A DNA stretch of 64,000 bases from Wuchereria bancrofti (Eukaryota > Nematoda > Chromadorea > Rhabditida > Onchocercidae), in assembly GCA_005281725.1 (NCBI GenBank), contig SSBO01000012.1, positions 20,039,060 to 20,103,059 on the forward strand, read 5' to 3'. Made by a program: the position numbers and the translations under genes. This document shows, piece after piece, positions 15,201 through 27,190 of the stretch (position 1 is its first letter; the number at the start of each line of letters is the position of its first letter). The notes beneath the pieces are model-generated. The model was given only the letters and a program-made list of their open reading frames with translations, did not search any database and had not been told where the DNA came from.

Positions 15201-17589
15201 ATGGAATGAAGGAAGAAATCTTGAGACAAAATGCAATAGAAAGGATAATCATAGAACAATAATAATTTGTTAAAATAGTTTGGCAAATAATTTTTAAAAT
15301 GATGGAACTTACCCGAACATATGAAGAAGCTTGCGAAATAGCAGGATCCAGAAAATATACTGCTCGTACAATACCGACAGTTAAATAACATCCAGAAATT
15401 GACATCGTCAATTCCAGTTTACCTTTGCAACCAATTCTACGAGCAAATGGCGTTGGTAGTCCAAAATGATCTGATTTCCAATTTATACTCGACAAGCAGC
15501 CACTGGAAAGAACTTCTGATTGCGGTCGACTCCAATCCTTTCGAGGAGTTTGCTAAAATTATAACTGTTCGCAGAAGTAAAATTCCAAAGGATTGTAAAA
15601 CTAAACAGCTAGAAATATAAAATACAAACTATTTGCAAGTTATGTGTGTAATGGAAGATCAGACAAGAACAAGAACGGTTAAATTAGTAGGAAATTTTAA
15701 ACTGTCATTCTAAACTTCTTAAAGAGCCTTTAAACTTTTTAGTTTTTAGATTACATTAAATTTCTTCAAATTTAACCTTTGAGACAATTTACCTCTTCAA
15801 AAAAACTTGTAGGTCTCTCCAATGTATCATACATAATGTTATTAAACGCGCTGAGAACAGAACTCCGATGTGACACTGATGTTGCAGCAGTTGATGTTGA
15901 TGTGGTCTAAAAGTATCGAAAATCATTTGCTGTGAATTCCTTTATTTCTTTAAATTTTATGACAAAGAGTACTCTTCAATCGCACAACAATTCTAATAAA
16001 TATAATTACCTTCAAATGATGAGGATTTGTTTTTGGTAAACCAATAGAAGTTGCTGTTGACGTAGCTAATGGATGCCAATTTCTAGTCAACTGCAATGAG
16101 GGTACTTTCGGGATTTCATCAGATGCATCATTGATTGGTGATAGTTCCTAGGATAGTTATGAAAAATATCATCGCTTTAGACTTGAAATTTTATGAACAA
16201 AATTATGAGCAATGTTAAAAAAACATAAGTTGATATAATAAGAAGAATATGGCTAAGCTTCTTTGAAATATACATTTTTGAAACATAAGTACACGTCTCT
16301 TATAATTTTTTCTCGGTTAGCCGTATGATTACATTAAATATTTATGGGACATTTTATTTACCTCAATCATGCTTAAACCTCGAAGTAATGAGGGAGGAGG
16401 AGAGCGATGTCTTCGATCGCTAAATTCCGAATCATCATCCTCATTTGTTGTTTCAGTTTCATAGGACGATGAATGATCAATCGGTGTTATCATCGGTAGT
16501 GACCCATAACGTGTTCGTGCACGAGCTCCAATTCCACAAGGTACTTGGCTTCTTCGTGTTCTGAAATATGGTGAATTAAGATGAATCGTACCGAATTAGT
16601 CAGAGTGATTGCTGACGTGGAAAAGATGAGCAAAAACTGCGTTTTAAAATTGTTTGAATATGTGGTTACTTGGAATTTGGAAGATATTTGTAAAGAAAAT
16701 CAAACCTCATTGTAGGCTTATTTATCCAATTGCGGTTAGTGCCTCGAACAACCGGTATCGGTTGACAAAAGTCACTATCGGAAGTAAGATCAGAAACACT
16801 CTCCATCGCCGTATCTTAAGTTTTAATCTTTAATAAAGCAAAAAGTACTGACTAATACTTATTTTGGTTGTGCTTTCAAATTCGGCTGACGTACTTTTTT
16901 TCGTTCGAAGGCTACTTGTCGATATTTATTTGATGGATATTAATTTATTTGACCTTGGACTATCTCACCTAATTGAAATGAAACCTATAAAAATTTTATC
17001 AATTTAACCGCCAATGCGGCTTCTCCTCAAAAATTTCCGTAGAGGTCATACAAAATTAGTACATGGAGTTAAATCAGAATTCCTTGGTAAATTTGAAACT
17101 TCCCCTCACAATAGGGGCACACCCTTTGCCTCGAAAAATCAGCAATCCTTTTCAGATAACTTTTTAAATATTTCAAAGCAGATAGTGAAATAAATAACAA
17201 TTTCAATTTAATTCAGTCAAATAAAACTTTTAAAATCCTTCGCATTAATGTCATTTTTTTAACAACGAATATGATCATTATTCGCCTACTACGTTTAATT
17301 AATTAAACTAAAGAATTTGCTAGGAGGAAAAAAATGAAAAATGGAATAATTTTTGAACTGTATTTTTTAAGTTTAAACACCAAATTTGTACTAGTAACAT
17401 TTAATTACTACAACAACTGTTGATATACGTACCTTTATGATAATCGCAAAATTCATCATCGCTTTCTGAACTTAAATTCATTAGTATTTCATCACGTTTC
17501 CGTTCATTTCGACCACGTTTTCGTTCATTGTAATGATTCAATGAAAGAGTTGATCGTGAATTGATAAAAACACCATATGGATCATTCAT
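274..17589 (-). CDS. rgs-7: C2-RGS regulator of G-protein signalling, RGS-7-like (3' end off window)
   Basis: GTPase-activating protein for heterotrimeric G alpha subunits, expected at the cell cortex or membrane. Seventeen exons join in phase (5' to 3'): 17589-17433, 16814-16706, 16560-16362, 16147-16010, 15906-15793, 15552-15313, 14733-14588, 14367-14290, 13697-13631, 11930-11883, 10308-10240, 8575-8501, 2379-1995, 1651-1545, 1098-986, 770-640, 443-274. That gives about 782 residues. A C2 domain spans roughly residues 285-440 (GKLELTMSISG, SSYVR, HENFTF, LLSVSVW, LGCMAFPM). A Ser/Thr-rich linker with a six-His run (RRHHHHHHNQ) follows. The RGS domain starts near residue 714 (WQESFERLL, ENVDFW, CEEFRKM) and is cut by the window edge. 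C. elegans RGS-7 has the same C2-plus-RGS order; mammalian RGS3 is related. RRTAS (exon 1098-986) resembles a basophilic-kinase site. The first ATG (17589) is uncertain; an alternative first exon lies upstream. Confidence 0.85.
2380..8500 (-). other. 6.1-kb intron of the RGS gene
   Basis: AT-rich intron between the exon ending SPRK (8501) and the His-rich exon (2379). No RNA gene, transposon or nested gene could be recognised on either strand. Open frames here (for example 3818-4003 and 7827-8079) are low-complexity and lack splice support. Confidence 0.55.
9190..9390. repeat. Short AT-rich direct repeats in an RGS intron
   Basis: A motif like TTATTACTAATAAAATT recurs about three times between 9198 and 9310. 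A 24-26-bp unit containing ATTAATTATAACGAATTT is then repeated twice near 9340-9390. These are simple local duplications. Confidence 0.6.
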
Positions 17590-18801
17590 TGTCCCTTTAT
17601 CACATAACACATCATCAATTTATATATTTAGAAACCAATAATTTATGCAAAAATTTAAATTTGAAAAATTATATTTTTACATGTCATCGCATAATGCGTA
17701 GTGAATCTTCAACATTTTTTTTTTACTAGGCTGCAATACTATATAAATACTAAGTTCGAAATTGATAGAAATGAAAAGTGATTAAGATTTAAAAGCATGA
17801 GCACACTATTTATTCTCAATTATCAATAACTTTAAACTAAAACTTACTAACAATTTCAAAAAAATGAAATTTAAAAAGAAAAAACAATTTCACTATTGAT
17901 ATATGTGCACTTTTTTTGCGAAATGAAAACCACAACAAAATTTTCAACATAATTTCAAATAGTCACTTGAATTGTAATTATCAAATGAATGAATCTAAAA
18001 TTAAATGAAATTAAAATAAAAGACGAAAAATGAAACAGAAAACAAAAAGGGGAAGGAAAAAGAGAAAAGAAAATCGAAGAAATTATTCATCTAGCCAATA
18101 AATCAAACAAAACTTTATCTATGGAAGAAATAAAAAAAAAGGAAAAGGAAAAAGAAAAATGAAAAATGAAAATTGAAACGGATGACAACATTTCGCTTGT
18201 AATTTTAACTTATCTCAAAACATGATCATTTGTATTGGATTAATGTTACTGAACCAGTTTTTCTTTCTTTTTTTTACAGATAAATGAATTAACATTTTTG
18301 AAACGACATTGCGAAAGCATTTATTCATCAATTATTCAAATAAGATAAAAATTTTAAATAAAAATTTAGTTGTATTTCGAATTATATATGTCCTTTATTT
18401 TGACTTCTCATTTTTTTAAAAAATTTGTTAGAATTTAACTGGGCGATTTGTTTCGTAAATAAAATCTAAATACAAAAAAAAATTTTTTTTTGCATTTTTT
18501 CAAATTTGCAATCATTCGAGAAAAATTTCATAGTGTGGCCTTTTTTTCTTGCAAAAATATATTTCAACTATAATTCCAACAGTAATTTCACGAAACAGAA
18601 ATTATGAAGAAAAAAACCAACTGATTTGGGATTCTTCCTAAGGAAATACATGAAAAAATATCAACATTTAGGAAATAAACTTTATACGTACGTGAAATGT
18701 CACTTGTATAGCTTTGTACGTAAGTTCTAATCTTTAAAAAAAGTATCATTGTAGTCTGATAATAATTGAACCCTAATAATTTTATAGTCTTTTTCACTTA
18801 C

Positions 18802-18854
18802 TCTTTTTCACGTCCGCAACGTTCGGTAACAAATGGACCTTTGACCTCTGTCAT
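18802..18854 (-). other. Candidate alternative first coding exon of the RGS gene
   Basis: On the minus strand an ATG at 18854 opens a frame reading MTEVKGPFVTERCGREK plus two bases, ending at a strong GTAAGT donor. The two-base overhang matches the phase needed by the acceptor at 16560 (which starts A-ACA-CGA). It could therefore be spliced there, skipping the 16814-16706 and 17589-17433 exons. It does not join in frame to the 17589 exon at any acceptor I can see. It lies about 250 bp downstream of the CCAAT-rich patch. It could also be chance or part of a 5' UTR. Confidence 0.4.
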
Positions 18855-19025
18855 GTATAAAAGCGATATAATCAGTGGTGGTAAAAAGTGTAACCGCTCA
18901 GTATAAAAAAATATCGGAAAGAAAAAATACGTGCGTGGAGATAACATAAAATTATCTGCATGGAAATAAAATTATTCATATAGGTAGGAATAATTGTGGG
19001 ATCGTTTTAGCTTCAATAATCTTTT

Positions 19026-19036
19026 NNNNNNNNNNN
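19026..19036. other. Assembly gap (11 N)
   Basis: Eleven N bases between the candidate first exon and the candidate promoter of the RGS gene. True length unknown. Confidence 1.
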
Positions 19037-19090
19037 AATTAACGTGGTGATGCACTTCCTTACACCGAATAAGACATGACGAAAACAAAG

Positions 19091-19200
19091 TTACTGACGT
19101 GTAAACAACGCAACCCACGCCCGTGAAACCATTGGCTATCCACCAATTTTCATTTAACCACTATAATTGGCGCCTTTTCATTGGCCGCTTCAATCGACCG
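19091..19200 (-). promoter_or_regulatory. CCAAT-box cluster, likely promoter of the RGS gene
   Basis: A GC-richer patch in very AT-rich surroundings. It holds four CCAAT/ATTGG motifs in about 55 bp (19131, 19143, 19166, 19180), an E2F-like TTGGCGCC (19167-19174), a KLF/Sp-type ACCCACGCCC (19113-19122) and a CRE-half-like TGACGTG (19095-19101). NF-Y binds CCAAT boxes and E2F binds TTSGCGC-type sites in animals; use of these sites here is inferred. The patch lies upstream of the 5' end of the minus-strand RGS gene; no plus-strand gene is seen beside it. Confidence 0.5.
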
Positions 19201-19479
19201 CAGCAATATTATGCGATGCGATGACAGACATCGAAAGAAACGAGGGGAGATTATGTGGATATAAGAGAGTTAGAGAGTGGACGACAGAAGAATCAATCAT
19301 AAACTGCAGAGAGAGAGACGGGAGGAGACAGGAAAGAAAAGGAATAAAAGGGAAAGAGAGAGAAGAAAACCTCTTTATCCATTTTAAGTTTGAAGAACTG
19401 ACCGCCAAAGAGTGCAAAAAGCTTAAAGAAGTATGAATTCGTTTTAATCTAATTTAAATTCTCAACATTACAACAGTAG

Positions 19480-19665
19480 AATGGAGGACTGGATGGAAAT
19501 GGATGGAATTGAATGAGTGGAATGAATGAATGGAATGGAATGAATGGAATGGAATGGAATGGAATGGAATGAATGGATGAATGAATGAATGATGGAATGA
19601 ATGATGGAATGAATGATGGAATGAATGAATGAATGAATGAATGAATGAATGAATGAATGAATGAA
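19480..19665. repeat. GAATG/GAAT microsatellite
   Basis: Imperfect tandem repeat moving from GGAATGGAAT-type units to pure (GAAT)n at 19620-19663. All minus-strand frames read as His/Ser/Ile-rich repeats, which is the signature of a microsatellite and not of coding selection. Confidence 0.95.
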
Positions 19666-20574
19666 ACAAAAGAAACAGAAACATTGAATTGATTGATTCA
19701 TTCATTCATTTTCGTTTTTAAAATTATCTAAGACTATACATTTGAAAAATTAAACGAAAAAATCAAAAAGATATATAACCAAAATTTTAACTCAGAAAAG
19801 ATTAAAGGCATTTTTTTCTTCAAAAAATGAAAAGAAACAACTGAATTAAAGTTACCAAAGAAATAATTTTTGTTGTTGAATTCAAAAAAAAAAAGGAATT
19901 AAGTACATACTATTATTAATTATATGCTCTATATATATGATATTAGTACAACTGCTTCAGCATTTCAATTATAGTAGTGTTAATTTAATTCAAATTATAA
20001 TTTTAAATAATCAATAACAAATGTATATAACGGAAATTTCCAGACAAGTTTTTACATCTTTTAATATTTTGTGAAAACCAAACCGATATGTTAATCAATT
20101 AATCATTCAGTACTTTAACTGATCAATTAGTTAAATGAATGGCTAATTGAGTGAGATCAAGAAAATAGAAAATGAGAAGTGCAGAAAGAAGAAAAGAAAT
20201 TTAATTAGTCAAATGGTCAATGAATCTGGTGTGAGATCATTTCAGGTTCACTACTGAAACAATAAATTTCATTATTTCTTTTTCTTATATTTCTTTCCTA
20301 TATGGTTTTACTTATTATTCCAATAATTAATTCTATTATCCTATGAAATAAATTTTGTTTCTTTTTAATACTTCGAAATTTTGAAGTTTCAAAAATTAAA
20401 TTTAAAAAAAGGAGGGAAATTGAATGATTGGCAAGAAGTAATTTGATATGCTCAAAATGATAGTTTAGAATAATGGCGCGGGTAATATTAGAAACAAATG
20501 GGTTAGATTATAAGTAGTTCAATTTAAGAAGCACTTCCGTTGATTGGTTTAGTAAAATGCTTGGCACATAATTT

Positions 20575-20740
20575 TTTTTTTTTTTTTCGGGGGAAAGAGG
20601 GTAACAAAGGGACGATAGCCGCCGCTCTTCTCATCGTCCAGCTGTCCATTCAGACGGCCACTTTTCACCATTTTATTCATTGTTTTCAAAATTTCCTCTT
20701 CGCCCCGACAAGACAACCATTTGTTCAACGATGACCATTT
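20575..20740 (-). mobile_element. GC-rich patch ending in poly(A), possible retroposed fragment
   Basis: A patch of about 140 bp, clearly GC-richer than its flanks, ends on the minus strand in a run of about 17 A (plus-strand T run ending near 20587). From the ATG at 20680 the minus strand is open across the patch, starting MNKMVKSGRLNGQLDDEKSG. A GC-richer segment followed by poly(A) is typical of a retroposed transcript fragment or SINE-like insertion. No target-site duplication was identified and no family is recognised. Confidence 0.3.
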
Positions 20741-20956
20741 GCGTGGCTATCTTAGTTGAAGACTGTAAAAATTTATTTTGTCGTCTAATGTCCAAACCAA
20801 TTGCTCAACAAACTGAAAACAAAATTATGAAAAAAAAATTTTTTTGATAATAAAATATGGAAATTTTTTTTCTAAATTGTACTTGTTAAATGATTAACTT
20901 AATTTTAGTCCCACTTAAGCAGTATATTTAAAGTTTTATGATTAAAACAATTCAAG

Positions 20957-21629
20957 AATGTGAAATTTGAAATTTTTTTGTGATATATTAATAGCATATT
21001 GTAATTGAAATTATATTTTAAAAATTACTGTATCAAATGAGTGTTATTGTACTATATATTATATAAGCATAGTAATTCTTAAGTACCATACCATTTATAA
21101 AGATTTGGTAAATTATTGGAGCATTTTTAGACAAACTGGAATAAAAAGAAGAAATTAGTGTTTCTATTAATACATGACTTCAAATTTACCAATTTAATTT
21201 GCATTAATATTAGGTTGTGGACGTCCGTCACTTTCCGGATATTGGAATCCAGAAATAGTAGTGGAATTTCCAACTTAATTGTTTAATAACTTCAATTTTT
21301 TTATAGCTGCCGCATATGCAATTAATTTTCCTCAATTAAAAATTGTGGTTGCACAAGTATCAATGACTGCTTTATTATTTTATTCTAAATTTCATTTCAA
21401 TTTATTAATTTTTCACGCATATTAATGATTAATTTGTATGCTAAATACTTTTGAACATTTACAGAAAATTTGAATAATTTCAGCAGCTACTTGTTATCAC
21501 ACAAATTTTTAATTAAAATTGATCAAATTCCAATCATCAAAATTTTAAGTCAATAAATCAAATTTTTATGAATGTGAAATTTTAAGCTTTTGTGATATAA
21601 TAATAGCATATTGTAATTGAAATTATATG
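20957..21629. repeat. Pair of dispersed about 55-bp direct repeats
   Basis: Near-identical copies at about 20957-21016 and 21573-21629 share TAATAGCATATTGTAATTG and flanking similarity. A local segmental duplication or two copies of a short dispersed AT-rich repeat. Confidence 0.55.
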
Positions 21630-22039
21630 GTGATTAAATATAATATTTCATCTTTAATCATTGCTTAATGCTTGTTTTTTGACTTCATAATGTGAAATTA
21701 AAATTTGAACATTCCTATCAAAATTTATGCGACTTATTTAAAACGTTGAGTCTTATTTTCTACTGAAACTTTCTACTTAAAATAAAAACATGCGCTTCAA
21801 ATTATTAAGCTAAATGTTTAAATTATTTGATTTAAAAAGAAAAAAAAGAAAACAACAAAAAAAGACAAATCAAGATTGCTTTATCATATTGAAATTCCGG
21901 AAAAAGTCATAAAACATGAGCAAAAAATTCATGAAATTACCATTTAAATTTTGTCAGTAATTACCAATTATCGGTAGATAATTTGAAAGACATTCGTGTT
22001 TATCATTTGTATGAATGATTTTGATAGTGCTGTAGTATC

Positions 22040-22872
22040 TGTAAAAACAAATCTGGTATTTCTTCCTTACTGCTCTGCTTCCTTGCGAAACAAAGTAGTT
22101 TTCCTCTCTTGATAGTTCAGATCATTGACTTCTTTGTCTTCGATACTGGTAGATTCTCGAATCTGTACTGGTTCCGTTCTGTGTACGTGTACTGTGGGAG
22201 TCTTCGTGAAATACTTTATTATTCAAACCTCAAACTTGGGTAATTAAACCACAGACTAACATTAAAAATTATACAACGTTACAATGACGAATTGATACAT
22301 AATGAGATAGATTATAAGAGTTGAATTAACATCTTCCCCTTGGAATCCAAGTAATTCTATTATTCGATCAATAGCTTCTATAGTGGTTCGTAGATTACTT
22401 TCTTTCGCCCTAGGTAATCTTTCCAGTTCTTGCGGCAACTCCTTGTCCTTCGGTTTCTCTTCAGCACTACGCGGGGCCGAGGAACGCTTAAACGCTCTTC
22501 CGTAATCTTAACCAAACTCAACAAAAATGAACAGGCACAAACGAAATCCCTCGGCTTTGTGCTTTTGAGATTGCACACTAATAGCAACTCACAAAAACCC
22601 AAGAGTCGTTTAAGCCCCAATTCAGCCAACTCCTTTCGCATGTCCGCAAGTGTACTCAAGACGAATTTACTGTTAGCAAACGCTTTGCATAAATTTGAAT
22701 CTATTTCCACCCATTCATACTTCGAAGTTGGCAAATGTTTTACAATATCAGTTCCGCAATGCTTCATTGTATACTGACAGTCAGATAATGCTCCTGTATA
22801 CCTGACACAAAAGGTCAGAAAAGTTCTGATCCTTTTTACAACCACTTTGGGTGAGACACACACATAAAGCAA
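22040..22872 (-). mobile_element. 5'-truncated LTR retrotransposon remnant (3' coding end plus one LTR)
   Basis: On the minus strand, degenerate coding sequence (22872 to about 22335) runs into a purine tract (AAGGGGAAGA). The putative LTR follows, starting TGTTAATTC at 22331 and ending ACA at 22040, about 292 bp. The LTR contains AATAAA in the expected place for polyadenylation. The frame breaks near 22505-22515: the upstream part is open in one frame and the part reaching the LTR (ending GFQGEDV) is open in another. An intact copy would need a second LTR at higher coordinates; none is seen. A purine tract overlapping the last codons and a short TG...CA LTR are common in BEL/Pao elements, but no reverse transcriptase or integrase remains to prove the class. 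Confidence 0.5.
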
Positions 22873-23826
22873 ATCCGATTTAAATTTTTCTCTCTCTCTG
22901 CTTTTTTTTCAAAAAAATCGAATTTTTTGTAAAAAAATCAACGAAAATTACTACAGCTATTTTTAATGAAATGACATATTCTTTTTTTTCTTTCAACATT
23001 TAAATTGACTAAAATTTGTAATGATAATTATCAAATAATTATTTCCCAAATTTCAAAGAAAAAAACGATAATTTTACAAATATAATTTTAACTGATTTAT
23101 ATATCACACAAGTTTTTTGTCTTCTTGCTTTTTGAAATTTTAAGATAAATTTAATCAATTTTTTTTAAACTATGTAGTCATCTATCCGAATGCATAGAAA
23201 AGAAAAAAACAGAAATGCAAAGATCAAATAATCTAAATTTTATGAAAGAATAGTACCTAGAAAAGAAAGCAATTAAATTTTCATTTTCCTCTATTGTTTT
23301 CAGATGGAGAAAACATTTTATTCTCTTATTTAGTTATTTCTTTATTTTTTTGTAGGATCCGATTTTTTTCAAAACTTATTTGATTTTTGTTTTTTTGTTC
23401 TAAAAATAATAAATGAATTTTATGATGAAATATGAATAATAACATTAGTTATTTTACTATTTACTAATTTTATATCTATTTATTTACAATTTTTTATTTT
23501 AACAATATCCAATAGGAAAACATTGCTGATGATATATTTAAAAAAGTCACGTGATGCTTACGCTTACAAAATGCTTATAAGAATGATTTAGTTTACAAGT
23601 AGACTCATACAGAAATGCAAACATTTTCATTGTAAAGATAAAAAAAAAAAAGGAAAATCGTATTGCATTGTTTACTTTAATTGTACGGGTAATTTTATGG
23701 GTAACTTCGTGCAATAATGTTTACAATAGATGACTATTATTGAATCAAATTTCCAAAAAAAAATTTATTCTTATAAAATTTTCTAATTAGTGAAATGAAG
23801 ATTAATTTGATTAGCCTACTATTGTC

Positions 23827-24030
23827 GCTAATTAACGTGTTAACGATATCACGCTATTTAACGTTTTAATCACATGCCTCTTAACGTGTTAACGATATCA
23901 CGTTATTTAACGTTTTAATCACATGTCTCTAATTAACGTGCTAACGATATCACGCCACCTAAAAAAAATTCTCTAATTAACGTGGAAATGATATATCCCT
24001 AATTAATGTGTTGACGATATCACGCTCATT
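23827..24030. repeat. About 53-bp minisatellite with AACGTG/CACGTT motifs
   Basis: About four imperfect copies of a unit containing TTAACGTGTTAACGATATCACG. Each unit is quasi-palindromic (CGTG at one end, CACG at the other). The third and fourth copies have lost the ACGTTTTAATCACATG portion. Confidence 0.8.
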
Positions 24031-27014
24031 TGCATCTGTTCAAACAATAACAATTTATGTTGCTCATTTTATTCATGACGTGTTTTTCCCTGTTGCAATT
24101 ATATTTCTCAGTTCTACTAGAAAAAAAAAAGAACTTTTGTAGGGCATTTAATAAAAAGTTTTTATTTGCTTATCAATAATTACTTACCAATTAAAAAAAA
24201 TTGAAAAAAATTTTTAAAAAAGAAAATATTTTTATGATTTTATATTGTAATGTGAAAATTTTCTAAAATTACATAAATTTACGGCAGATATTCGATAAGA
24301 TATGAATGATGAAAATGTTAATTACATAATTCAGTCCATTTCGATGATTCATCTTTTTAGTTAATTATACATCCACCTTTTAAATAATCTCTCTTAGACA
24401 TCATCCACATCATACTTTCGTTTGAAATTTTTTTGTATGTTCAAATTCTTACGCATAACATTTGTAGATATCAAATTATGATGCAACATAATTGAAATTA
24501 ATTTTTTTACGTCAAAGAATTTGACGTAAGAACGAGCTTATTTTATTTAATAATAAAGAGCATATTGACAGAGAAAAAATTTTTCTAATTAAAGTTGTAA
24601 AAAGATGATGTAGCTGTTAAATTTCTAGTCAACAATTAATAAAACATAGTTTTTAAATTTCTATTTAACTTTAAATCATATAGTAATAAACATTACCGAT
24701 GACAATGACGGTCGTTTTTTTAATTCATTATTTACGTATATCATTGCTTGATTTTATTAAATTATTGAAATTTAATTTTTAAAAAATGAATCTGACTGAT
24801 AATTTGAGAAAATGTGTTTCATTTTCAGTTATTTACCGGTGATTAACTCAATCTTATCGTGCTGAAAACCAAATTGCTATGATAGCATAATAATAAAGGG
24901 AAATAAAGGGAAATAAGCCAAATATCATAGCTCAAAACTTCTAATATGAAAAATTTGATAGGAAAAAACCGGAAAAATTAATTGAACACTTTTTTGTATG
25001 TTCAATTCAGCTATCCGGTTTTTCAGAAAGCCTAGAAATAGTTCATTTTTTCTAGATTGTTTTTATATTCGTCATCTGTCATCACAGTCATTTCTTTTTG
25101 TTTTTTTTTTTTTTTTTTCTTCTTGTCAACAGAAATAAATTAATCGAAGAATGATCTATTTGTGATTTTTGATAACATCAAAGTTAAATTAATTTTTACA
25201 ATAACTAGTTTCCTTTTCTTTTTCCTTTTCATTCAGTTACTGGAAAAAAAAAGCTAAACTTGTTTTATTAATTTAATGCTAATGTCATAATTTTTTCATT
25301 TTATTTTGATTAACAATAAAATGAAGAATGTCGTCTAATCTGATTCAATATTTATGACTTGGAATGTATATGAAATAACAAATCTCTTCATTTTATAACA
25401 AGGAAGGTCGAATAAATTTTTAATCACTTTACAAAATAAATTATTTCAAAAAAGAAAATCCTTTTTAAACTTATGCAAAAATTGTTCATTTAATTTTATC
25501 TTTTAAAAGTAATAACTAGAAAGAATAATGAGCTCTTGTTTAGATGGGCAATTGATACATTTGTTTGAAATGTTCTGCTTCATTTTCATAGCTCAATTAA
25601 AATTTAGAATTGATCTGAATAGATGTTTGTTTTTTGACTAATTAAAACAACGTTTAGTTTGGCAATGAGATCAAACGTTTACTTTATTGATTTGTAAAAT
25701 TTTATTGATTTATATATTAATAAAAAGAATATAAAAAAAAAAATAATAAATGAGAAATAGATCGTAAAAATGATTAAATTAAAATACTTATTTTTTGTTT
25801 TTCTTGTTTGTTTTATCATGTTTTTGTCGTTTTGTTTTTGAGAAAACAAAAATTTTGTTGGTGGTTTTGTTGGAATTGTTAGTTAGTGGAAAATTTTTTG
25901 AAAATTTAATTTAATCAGGTTCCACTGTATTTTCAAGGTTGAATTTTAATACCAATTTTGTACTTTAAAAATTTTTGAAAAGTTCATTTAGAGTTTATTT
26001 ATTTCTCTTCATTTTTAATTTTTTTTTTCTTTTATTTTAAAAGGCGAATAGATCACAACGTATCTTTATTGTATGAAAATTTTTTACTTTTGAGATAACA
26101 TTTTGCTTCTAATACGTTATAGTATTAGTAACTTTTAACTGTAATAATTAACAGTTATTAATAATTATTACTAATTGATTTAAAACGAATAATTTGGAAA
26201 TTCTTCCTCGATGACTTTATTTTATTATGAATTTAGACATAGTTAACAACTTTGCAATATAATATGCCGAAAGGTTTCATAAATTAGCTGATAAAATTTT
26301 GAATTGATCCATATTTTTTAAATACTTAAAGAAATATTATCTGAAAGAGATATGCTTAATCAATATTATCAAATTATTTTCTTTTTTTTTGGCAAAGTGA
26401 GTTTTATATGAAAGAGAAACGAAACTAAAAATTAAAAGGAAATTAAAATCCAAAACAATATTTGATTGATTACAATTGTAAATGGCATCTCTAATCATTC
26501 CTTTTGAAATTTTCACATTTCTGATATTTTTAACTAACATTTCAAATTTTTCTGTTGAAAAAAAATGATGCAAAAAAGTGTTTAAATGTTGAAATCAAAA
26601 AACAAATTTGAATAAAAAAGAGAAGAGAAGAAGATTAAAATGATGACAGATGATTTTGATTTCATTTTTTTTTTAAAAAAAAGACATTTTCATTCCACAA
26701 TATTTTATTTTTTGTTTCTGAAATGATTTTTTTAACCAAAAACCTGTTGTAATTTTAAAAAAAATAAAATATTATTTTTTAATTAGAAAATCATTATATG
26801 ATGACACAGAAAAAGAGAAATTTAAATATTATTATTAAATTTTATTTTTATGAATTTGAAATTCATCCATATGCACATAGATCATCTAACATTAATTATT
26901 TGAAATTGACTCCTATCTTGTCTCTTCGTTATCTCTTCTTTATTACTTTGTGAATAAGTCGTATTTTCTACAAGTAACTTTTTCTCACTTATATTCTATA
27001 TTCTTTCGACAAAA

Positions 27015-27190
27015 TTTTTTATTATTGTTATTACTACTAATTACTATCATTGTTAATTACTACTATTATTTATTATTATCAATTATTATCACTATTAATC
27101 GTTTTTAATCGCTGTTATTATTATTGATCATTAATTAAAACTATCACTGTTGTCCTTATTACTATTGCTATTATTATTATTATTAATTTT
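27015..27190. repeat. Degenerate ATT/ACT trinucleotide repeat
   Basis: Interrupted (ATT)n and (TAC/TAT)n tract, non-coding. Confidence 0.8.

Noticed and set aside
19167..19436. Plus-strand 89-codon open frame in the GC-richer patch
   Set aside because: Low-complexity Arg/Lys/Glu from purine-rich DNA; the region is better explained as promoter sequence.
19454..19705. Minus-strand open frames rich in HSFIHSFIHS
   Set aside because: Produced entirely by the GAATG/GAAT microsatellite; several frames are open with similar repeat content.
22430..22777. Plus-strand 115-codon open frame
   Set aside because: Shadow of the minus-strand retroelement coding remnant.
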